Below, one piece after another: positions 1 to 7,168 of a stretch of DNA of 64,000 bases. The stretch's first letter is position 1. Each line of letters opens with the position of its first letter. Made by a program: the position numbers and the translations under genes. A model generated the notes under the pieces. That model saw only the letters and a program-made list of their open reading frames with translations. It had not been told where the DNA came from and searched no databases. Source of the DNA: Symsagittifera roscoffensis (taxonomy: Eukaryota; Xenacoelomorpha; Acoela; Convolutidae); NCBI RefSeq assembly GCF_963678635.1, contig NC_087065.1, positions 78,848,119-78,912,118 on the forward strand, read 5' to 3'.

Positions 1-16
1 AGTGGCTGGACATTAG

Positions 17-3000
17 GTGATCAGAAATCTGAGTGAACCATCAGAGTTCACTTTGATGCATTTGGACACATATGCAGATTATCTGCGGCAGGTGGAGCCA
101 CGCACCGAGTCGAGAGCTGTGCGAGCACTACTAACGACGGGTGGCCCTCGCATGAAGAAACTTCATGGACGCTACCTAGAGGTCTATGGGCCGTATCAAG
201 TAATGCTGAATGTGGATGGAATCAGCATCTACACCAGGACTTATGTAACAACAGATGATGACCAAATGGGGCAGATCTATTTGGGAGAAGAGGAACTCAA
301 GGTCCGCAGGATAGGCCATGACGCCATGATGGAACAAGACGCAGTACACATTGGGTATGAAGCAGATGTGACCGCACATCTGCTCGACACCAACGGAACA
401 AAACTCGGAGTGGTAGTGAGTGTGATGCCGTTAAAAACTTGGGAAAGAATGGGCTTCACGCGGGAAGATCTAATTCCAACGAATCTCCGACTGGCCGCCG
501 CCAATCGAGGAGCTATCTACGTGGCCGGAAGAACACCAATAACGGTTCTCCACATGGGAGGACGGGATCTTTGGATGAGCTTCCTGGTGGTAGAGAATCT
601 GGACGACGCCGACCAATTCATCTTGGGCAGAGATTTTGTCAGGAATTTTGACGTGATGATTGACTTGAACAACGGTCTGATACGGATTAGAAACCCGAAC
701 CGAAAGTATGTTAAGAGACCAATTAATAGGATAATAACAGACGAAAACAAGGTACCAATTTTTTTGGATAGAAAAGTAAAATTACAACCAGGACAAGCTG
801 TGGTAGCAATTTTTAGAATGAGAAATTTGAATTCGTTAATTGATAGTAAACAGGTTTGCTTAGTACCGAATCCAAATAGTCAGAGTTCGGTGATTTTAGG
901 CCGGAGCTTCTCGGTAACGCGAAACGGACTGTGTGTCAGTGTGTTGTTGAACACACTGGACACCACGGTTTCAATCCAGCGTGGAAAGAAGCTTGGCTAC
1001 GCTTTGCCGATGAGGACCGACTATGAGGAGACACAAAACTTGAAGAAATATAGCGTGAAAGACTGTCCCTATCATGCAAATAAAGATAAAATTTTAAAGA
1101 GGATTAATGAATTAAAATCTATTCATAAATTGTTTTCAATGATATCCGAAACGGACGACGGCTTCTCACGCTGCTCGAATTTTCCGGAACGCCCCTCGTC
1201 ATATGAACTAGAATCTGACAAACCGGTTTTGCCAGAGATAGAACATTTAAAAGGGAAAATAGGTGAGGGAGATTTCGAAAAATTGCGGGACCTCCTAAAT
1301 CGGAACGCAGATGTATTTTCAAAAAATAAGGCGGATATCGGTTGCTGTAATTTCGTCGAACACGAAATCCAACTAGAAGAGGGCGCCGTTCCCCATAGGG
1401 AAGGCGCAAGGCGAATGACGCCACACAAATCGGAAGCGTGCCGAGCGGAAATAGAAATCTTGCTTGAATACGACATGATAGAACCCTCGAAATCGCCATG
1501 GGCTTGCGGGGTAGTAATGGCGAAAAAGAAAGGGGAGCAGCTTAGATTTTGTTGCGACTTTCGTTACTTGAACGCGGTAACGATAAAAGATGTGTACCCG
1601 ATACCGCGAATAGACGAGAGCCTATCTAAGCTTGGTGATGCCAAGTTCTTCACCACATTGGACTTAGGTTCTGCCTTCTGGCAGGTCCCTCTGCAGAAGA
1701 AGGACAGAGAAAAAACCAGATTCGCGTGCGAATTGCGATTGTACCAGTGGAAGAGGATGCCCTTCGGCTTGTGCAATGCAACGGCCACTTTTCAAAGAGT
1801 GATGGCTCAAGCTTTGACGAGAGTGACCAAGAAGTACGGGAATCTCGTGATGTGTTACGTGGATGACGTAGTCATAGCGACACCGACCCTGGAAGACCAC
1901 ATTGATAGGCTCGATGAGGTCTTTGAATGCATGAAAAGAGCTGGATTGAAGTGCAAACCATCGAAATGTGAAATCCTTAGGGATTCGATTAAGTACCTAG
2001 GAAGAATGGTGGATAGGCATGGTGTGAGGCCGGACCCGGAAGCAGTGGAAGCAGTGTTGACATGGAAGGCCCCCAGAACGGACACACAGCTCCTGAGCTT
2101 CCTAGGGTTTGCCAATTACTACCGTGAATTCATAAAAGGATATGCGGACAAGGTGTATCCGATGCAGAAGCTGATGCGCAACAAGGGGAAAAAGTTCGAA
2201 TGGAACGATGAGGCACAGGTTGCTTTCGAGAACATAAAGCGGGAACTGTGCGAAGCGCCAGTGCTGGGCATGCCTACAGAAGAGGGCATGTATGTCCTCG
2301 ATACAGACGCATCGGTGATAGCCATCTCAGGAATCTTGCATCAAGAGCAAGAATGGAACGGAAGAACAGTTCTCCGTCCCATTGCATACGGCAGCAAGGT
2401 CTTGAGTGACACAGAGATGAAATATGGCGCACCAAAAGCAGAAATGTTTGCAGTAGTCACCTTCGTGGAAAAGTACCGTGCATACTTGGGGAGCGCTCCC
2501 TTCAAGTTACGCGTGGACAACAGAGCGTTATCCTGGTTGAAAACCTACTCGATGGATCAGAGTTATATTGGTAGATGGATAGTCAGATTGGATGGCTACC
2601 ATATGATAATCGAACATAGGATGCGTGATAAACACCAGAATGCTGACAGCCTCAGCAAGAAAACTGAGTTTTATGAAAGATTGGAACAGAAGCAGGCCAA
2701 TCAGGCGGAAATAAAGGAGGGATTCTCGTTTCTGGACAAAGAAACTTATGAAGCGCTTCCCTTAACGAGATGGTTGGACAAGTCTGGACATCCAATTCTA
2801 GGGCACCCTGAGTCACCTGTAGAGAAAGCAGCCGAGATAAAGATCCTATCCAAGGAGGACCCAGTCCCCTTGGATCTGTTGCTGCGCTCGAACCTGGTCC
2901 AGCAAGAACTCTCTCGCATGAACATATACAGCCTCTCATTATTGGATAAAACGGTGCAAGTCACACCGCAAGTGATGCGGATGCTGGGTGGATTATTAGA

Positions 3001-3937
3001 AAGAGAAGTGACCAGAGATGACCCCGAGTGGACAGCAGCAGTGGCATCGTTAACAGTTAGTGAGAAGGTGAAGATCATGCCGTCCAGACGACAGCACGAA
3101 GAGAACGAGAGGGATTGTAGGACGATAGTTCAGCAACTAGTATCCTCAATACCCCAAGAGATTTTAACCAGTACTTCTTACGGACAGAAAGAACAGGGGA
3201 GCAGCAAGCGAAAGAAAACCGTCACCTTCGTGGACCAGGATGAGGAAGGTAAAAAGGTAGAACAAAATATGCTGCAAGACTATTTGTCAGGGGAGACGAA
3301 TGATGAAAAGAACCAGCGATCACCAGATCAACACCTGGGACAAGAAAATTTGTCCGGGGAGTCTGAGATAGACGAGAAAATTCCTGATGAGAAACAGGAC
3401 CTAGAGAACAAGGTTTTGTCCGGGGAGTTCAGATGGATGCGAAGAAGGCACAGACATGATCTGGAGGAACGTGCAGTATCCAGCACAACCTCTTCGACGG
3501 ATGATGATTCGCGAAACTCAGGAATGGACACCTATTCAGACAGGAACTCGAGTTCAGGATCAGAACTGTCAGAACTAGCGATACACACGCTACTAGTGGA
3601 AATTCGGGCAAGGGACCTGAACAGAGAGGTGTACCAGGATCCTGACAGCGATCGCTACCTAATACCAAGCGAAAGAGTCTTTGACAACGCAGCGGATGAC
3701 TTGGAGACGATAGCGGTATCGAAACGTTCGATAAGCCGGTTGCCGCAGAAAGAGGTAGTCAGGACTGATCTTCAGCCGTTTAAACAAGAAACACAGCCGT
3801 TGGCGAAAATTTGGTGCGTTAAGATGGAAGAAGACACACACCAGCCCAACGAGCTGAATAGTCAGATGAGGGTCATGAAGACGTACTTAAAGGCGAGATA
3901 CCGAGAAATGGTGGATCGAGAATGGTTCGCCGGATAA
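17..3937 (+). CDS. pol: Pol N-terminal part: retropepsin-like protease, reverse transcriptase, RNase H
   Basis: This is a 1306-residue open frame. A retropepsin-like region occupies about residues 100-230 and ends in the typical ILGRDF motif. The expected Asp-Thr/Ser-Gly active site is not present: the only candidate is LLDTN (Asp124), badly spaced from the following VVSVMP. Reverse transcriptase spans about 455-720, with its first catalytic Asp at 549 (TLDLGSAF), the PFGLCNA motif, and YVDD at 614-617. Ty3-type RNase H follows, with Asp764, Glu809, Asp834 and Asp877 all in place. Residues 900-1306 are a charged, poorly conserved tether with three LSGE motifs. A TAG stop lies directly upstream (14-16) in the same frame and the first codon shown is GTG, so a true start cannot be set; the first ATG is at 59. 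The frame closes at 3935-3937, while the continuing pol frame is +1 and open from 3891. RT and RNase H look intact, the protease does not. Confidence 0.9.
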   Translation: MIRNLSEPSEFTLMHLDTYADYLRQVEPRTESRAVRALLTTGGPRMKKLHGRYLEVYGPYQVMLNVDGISIYTRTYVTTDDDQMGQIYLGEEELKVRRIGHDAMMEQDAVHIGYEADVTAHLLDTNGTKLGVVVSVMPLKTWERMGFTREDLIPTNLRLAAANRGAIYVAGRTPITVLHMGGRDLWMSFLVVENLDDADQFILGRDFVRNFDVMIDLNNGLIRIRNPNRKYVKRPINRIITDENKVPIFLDRKVKLQPGQAVVAIFRMRNLNSLIDSKQVCLVPNPNSQSSVILGRSFSVTRNGLCVSVLLNTLDTTVSIQRGKKLGYALPMRTDYEETQNLKKYSVKDCPYHANKDKILKRINELKSIHKLFSMISETDDGFSRCSNFPERPSSYELESDKPVLPEIEHLKGKIGEGDFEKLRDLLNRNADVFSKNKADIGCCNFVEHEIQLEEGAVPHREGARRMTPHKSEACRAEIEILLEYDMIEPSKSPWACGVVMAKKKGEQLRFCCDFRYLNAVTIKDVYPIPRIDESLSKLGDAKFFTTLDLGSAFWQVPLQKKDREKTRFACELRLYQWKRMPFGLCNATATFQRVMAQALTRVTKKYGNLVMCYVDDVVIATPTLEDHIDRLDEVFECMKRAGLKCKPSKCEILRDSIKYLGRMVDRHGVRPDPEAVEAVLTWKAPRTDTQLLSFLGFANYYREFIKGYADKVYPMQKLMRNKGKKFEWNDEAQVAFENIKRELCEAPVLGMPTEEGMYVLDTDASVIAISGILHQEQEWNGRTVLRPIAYGSKVLSDTEMKYGAPKAEMFAVVTFVEKYRAYLGSAPFKLRVDNRALSWLKTYSMDQSYIGRWIVRLDGYHMIIEHRMRDKHQNADSLSKKTEFYERLEQKQANQAEIKEGFSFLDKETYEALPLTRWLDKSGHPILGHPESPVEKAAEIKILSKEDPVPLDLLLRSNLVQQELSRMNIYSLSLLDKTVQVTPQVMRMLGGLLEREVTRDDPEWTAAVASLTVSEKVKIMPSRRQHEENERDCRTIVQQLVSSIPQEILTSTSYGQKEQGSSKRKKTVTFVDQDEEGKKVEQNMLQDYLSGETNDEKNQRSPDQHLGQENLSGESEIDEKIPDEKQDLENKVLSGEFRWMRRRHRHDLEERAVSSTTSSTDDDSRNSGMDTYSDRNSSSGSELSELAIHTLLVEIRARDLNREVYQDPDSDRYLIPSERVFDNAADDLETIAVSKRSISRLPQKEVVRTDLQPFKQETQPLAKIWCVKMEEDTHQPNELNSQMRVMKTYLKARYREMVDREWFAG

Positions 3938-3983
3938 AGGGGACCTCGAGGAAGATAGTTATCGCATCCTGAGACAATACTTC

Positions 3984-5576
3984 ATGCAGAAGGAAGGGAG
4001 GTTATATTTGAACAAAGACGGGATTGTGGCTTGTAAGAGAAGAGAAGAAGACAGAGTCCTATACAAGTATAACGCGATAGTGTTACCGCAACTCTATCAG
4101 ACAGAACTATTTTTCAGGTCACATGATCAGATGGGCCATCAGGGGAACGACAAAGTATATCAGAGGATCCTGAAGCGCTTTGAGTGGCCTGGGATGAAAA
4201 AGGCATTCGAGAAATGGGTAACAGCATGTCTGTCATGCCAGCAGGTCAAGGATCCAAGGAAGTTGCGATTTCCTTTACAATCGATTGAGTCGTCTGAATT
4301 TAACGAGGTGGTGCAAATAGACGACCAAAAGATATGCATGACAGACAATGGTTATAATCAGGTGCTGGTCATGATAGATCATTTTACGAAGTATGCAGAG
4401 GCCGTGCCCATAACTGTCTCGGCGGAAGAGACATGCGACCACCTGATCAACACGTGGATAGCGAGACATGGTTGTCCGATGACGTTTCAATCGGATAATG
4501 GAACAGCTTTCGTAGGAGAGCTTACGAAAGAGCTTATGAGGCGCTCACAGGTCGCTCAGGCTCACTCCACGACATACCACCCTCAGACGAATGGCTTAGT
4601 GGAAAGACAGAATAGGACGTTAGTATCGATGCTGAGAGTATATTGTTCCAGGTACATGACCGATTGGGACAGATACCTTCCACAGGTGATGGGAGCATAT
4701 AACAGCACGCAACACTCCACCACCGGAGTCAGTCCACACATGATGCTAACTGGGCACGAAAAGTCTTTACCATTAACCTTCTTCTACCCAGAGTATGAGG
4801 GAAAGAGAACGTCCCCACAGGTCTACGTGAGGGATGTGATCAGACGCCAACAGGAGTTGAACGATTTGTGTAGACGAAACACTCAGCAGGCACAGGCAAG
4901 GCAGAGGAAAAGATTCGACAAGAAAGCAGCTGGTGCAAAGGCTTACTCGGTGGGAGACTACGTATGGGTATTTCAGAACGTTATACCACCGAAAGAGACG
5001 AAAAAGCTCCTAAAAAAGTGGAGGGGACCCTTCATGATTACAGAGGTGCACCAGGAGGGACGCTTTTATAGACTGAGTACTGGCCGAGCCGCCCACTACG
5101 AGAACATCAAGCCACACAATCCATCGACAGAAGACTGGTGTATACCTGCAGACATGGAAGAAGGGGATTATCTAATGATGGATCCTGCTTGTGAGGTCAA
5201 TGAAAAGGGCACCAGGGAGAAGAACGATGGAAACGAAGTCGTAGAGGAAGGTACGGATACACCGCTGGACCTGGATCCAAACGAGCAGATCGAAGCGGAC
5301 GATGAAACATTACCCTACGCAGAGGAAGATTGGCAGGATCCCGAACAGATAGAGGTTCCCAAGAACTTGAAACCGGATCTTCCGCTCACGATACAGACTC
5401 GTCAGAAGGACGGGATGAGACCAAGAAAGAAATACAATCCTTACGGTGACGACTTTGTAGTAGATAGGAAAGATCTGAAGAAGATAGTGGAGGAAGTAGT
5501 GGGTCTGGAGGAAATAACTGTGTCACAAGACATTGACATAATCGATGATCACGACGATGAGTGGGTTGACGACTAG
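3984..5576 (+). CDS. Pol integrase part (zinc-binding, DD35E core, GPF module)
   Basis: Retroviral-type integrase, which inserts element cDNA into the host genome. The N-terminal HHCC zinc site is complete (His47, His52, Cys82, Cys85, numbered from the ATG at 3984). The catalytic triad is Asp113, Asp171 (QSDNGTAF) and Glu207 (NGLVERQN), giving the DD35E spacing. A GPF module (Gly348-Pro-Phe) follows, and there is no chromodomain; the C-terminal 130 residues are very acidic. The frame is open from 3891, well before the ATG, and lies +1 to the protease/RT frame, so it is normally part of one Pol polyprotein. Its TAG stop (5574-5576) is followed by open sequence in the same frame to 6473. Integrase identity is certain; expression from this copy is doubtful. 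Confidence 0.92.
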   Translation: MQKEGRLYLNKDGIVACKRREEDRVLYKYNAIVLPQLYQTELFFRSHDQMGHQGNDKVYQRILKRFEWPGMKKAFEKWVTACLSCQQVKDPRKLRFPLQSIESSEFNEVVQIDDQKICMTDNGYNQVLVMIDHFTKYAEAVPITVSAEETCDHLINTWIARHGCPMTFQSDNGTAFVGELTKELMRRSQVAQAHSTTYHPQTNGLVERQNRTLVSMLRVYCSRYMTDWDRYLPQVMGAYNSTQHSTTGVSPHMMLTGHEKSLPLTFFYPEYEGKRTSPQVYVRDVIRRQQELNDLCRRNTQQAQARQRKRFDKKAAGAKAYSVGDYVWVFQNVIPPKETKKLLKKWRGPFMITEVHQEGRFYRLSTGRAAHYENIKPHNPSTEDWCIPADMEEGDYLMMDPACEVNEKGTREKNDGNEVVEEGTDTPLDLDPNEQIEADDETLPYAEEDWQDPEQIEVPKNLKPDLPLTIQTRQKDGMRPRKKYNPYGDDFVVDRKDLKKIVEEVVGLEEITVSQDIDIIDDHDDEWVDD

Positions 5577-6473
5577 TCAAAACCCGAGGTAGAATTCGAC
5601 GACGAGCAACAGCAATCATACGAACAAGACTTGACGAACCTGCGTGTCTTAGAGTGGCTGAATGAAACGACCTCGGATCCAGAGGAGACCAGCGTCACGA
5701 TTCAAGACGTGGATCGTGGAAGCATGAGATACATCAAGACCGAACGAGATGATCCTTCCTGGGCTGCCCAGGAAGGACGACTACTCATTCCAGCTTCTAA
5801 CTTCGACTTGATACCCGGGATGCGATCGACGGGGACGTCGATGGATATTTTTGTCCGGGGAGTGGGGGTAGGACTTACCCACACTGAAAACTTGATAATA
5901 AAAAATTTAAGAATAGCAAGAGAAACAGGAGACTTAGAAGCAGAGACAGGCGAAGAACCTAAGAAACCTGACATAGGCAGGGTAGTTGAGTCATATTTTA
6001 ACTTACCAAATGAATATTCAAGTAACATAATACTAACAGACAGTGATTTCATACTCACAAACAGAACATGTGCGATAGAAATCACAGCAGACATGAGTTT
6101 TAGGACAGCGTTAGCGGCAGATTTTAAGAGAGAATACAAAAACGTGGAATTCCTTTGGAAGCAAAGACCAGGGATAGGGGGCGTAGCAGCCTTACCTCCG
6201 GCGGCGTCGCAGATACCGGGAAAATACTTATGCATCTTGGTGACGAGGGCGACGGAGAAGCAGCACGTGGACCCAGAGAACCTAGTCTTGTCCTTGACGA
6301 GGCTGAGGGACTTCCTTGTGGAAATGGACGTGAAGGAGCTCTCGCTTCCAGTGTACGATCCAAACAGAGGAAGACTGCATCCTCGGGAATTGTACGCGCT
6401 TGTACACGTGATATTCTCTGATACAAACATACAAGTATATCTACATAAGAAATATTACTTAAGTATAGGCTGA
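5577..6473 (+). pseudogene. In-frame Pol extension after a TAG, with a pseudo-macro-like domain
   Basis: The sequence after the TAG at 5574-5576 stays open in the integrase frame for about 298 codons, so it is probably the C-terminal tail of Pol separated by a nonsense or readthrough codon. There is no ATG near its beginning; the codon at 5631 is TTG. About residues 140-270 counted from 5631 have the order of a macro (ADP-ribose-binding) domain of the TARG1/OARD1 type: a beta strand and helix around SFRTALAADFKREY, a central strand GKYLCILVTR, a helix DPENLVLSLTRLRDF, a strand ELSLPVYD and a last strand near IQVYL. Positions that in TARG1 carry the catalytic Lys and the GCGLD loop read Arg206 and YDPNRG here, so ADP-ribosyl hydrolysis is unlikely. 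The macro assignment is inferred by eye from memory of the family, not from a profile search. Confidence 0.55.
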
Positions 6474-6522
6474 GTGATGTGCGAGAGAGCGTTAGGCCAA
6501 AGACTAAGTTGTATGAAAGATG

Positions 6523-6578
6523 TGTTATGTTATGTTATGTTATGTTATGTTGTGTTAGGTTATTATGTGTTAGGTTAT
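6523..6578 (+). repeat. TTATG / TTAGG microsatellite
   Basis: Five to six TTATG units in tandem are followed by two copies of a TGTTAGGTTATT-like unit. It is a simple sequence with a passing resemblance to telomeric repeats; no function can be inferred. Confidence 0.8.
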
Positions 6579-6796
6579 TAAGATCATGGATAAGTAGGGG
6601 TTAGTGACCATGAACAACTGAATGACGATCTTAGGAATAGATCCAAAGTTTGGACTGTCCAATCTTAGGTCGATTTCCAAAATATTAGAGAGCAATTGAT
6701 TTTAATAAATTTTAGGATAAATATCTTTTTATCTGAACTGTTTTTAAGCAAATTTTAATGATATATGTTAAGGTGAAACTGACGAGTGTGATATTT

Positions 6797-6812
6797 GTGA
6801 CTTCTTTTCTAG
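6797..6812 (+). promoter_or_regulatory. Candidate 3' splice acceptor upstream of the SGNH ORF
   Basis: A pyrimidine-rich run, CTTCTTTTCTAG, ends 76 bases before the ATG at 6889. Such a site would allow a spliced subgenomic mRNA for the downstream ORF, as for retroviral env. This is sequence resemblance only; no donor site was identified. Confidence 0.3.
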
Positions 6813-6888
6813 ATCCTGATTGATCATTTAATTACTCACTTGAGTCAAAATCTTGGAATCAAAACCGAATCAAACTTGAAAGAATAGA

Positions 6889-7167
6889 ATGGATAACTTC
6901 AACTTGGATGAATTGATGGACCTGGCAGAGGCATATGTAGGACCGATGATAGATGCGATCTATCGTCGGCTGATCGATCGAGACTTCGCTCTGGAGGACC
7001 CAGAGGTAGTCATGTTGCTAACCGCCCTGATCAACATCTTGGGGCACGACAACCGTGGGGACCGCCCCACGGAAGTCCTGTTGATGGCAGCATATGGAGA
7101 AAGGGGAGTACTAGACCGCCCGAACATGAGTGTGATGAGGTGGAGAAACGGGAGTCTCAGGGAGTGA
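6889..7167 (+). CDS. N-terminal part of the SGNH/coiled-coil retrotransposon protein
   Basis: A 92-residue frame that starts at a good ATG and stops at TGA 7165-7167. It is acidic and helical, with no motif I recognise. The +1 frame is open from 7139 and leads straight into the 992-residue ORF, so the two most likely form one protein divided by a frameshift. The overlap contains CTC AGG G (7156-7162), which resembles the +1 slip site of yeast Ty1 (CUU AGG C). A plain indel mutation is equally possible. Confidence 0.6.
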   Translation: MDNFNLDELMDLAEAYVGPMIDAIYRRLIDRDFALEDPEVVMLLTALINILGHDNRGDRPTEVLLMAAYGERGVLDRPNMSVMRWRNGSLRE

Positions 7168-7168
7168 C

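Larger units (their letters stand above)
6474..6888. other. Noncoding gap inside the retrotransposon
   Basis: An AT-rich 415-bp interval separates the pol tail from the SGNH ORF. It holds a short TTATG/TTAGG microsatellite, A/T-rich stretches and a pyrimidine tract ending in CTAG. It could be a leader for a spliced downstream mRNA or a decayed solo LTR joining two copies. I found no convincing TG...CA ends with a following tRNA primer site. Confidence 0.5.

Noticed and set aside
6474-6888. A complete LTR
   Set aside because: I could not find matching TG...CA ends, a second copy, a primer-binding site or a clear polypurine tract.
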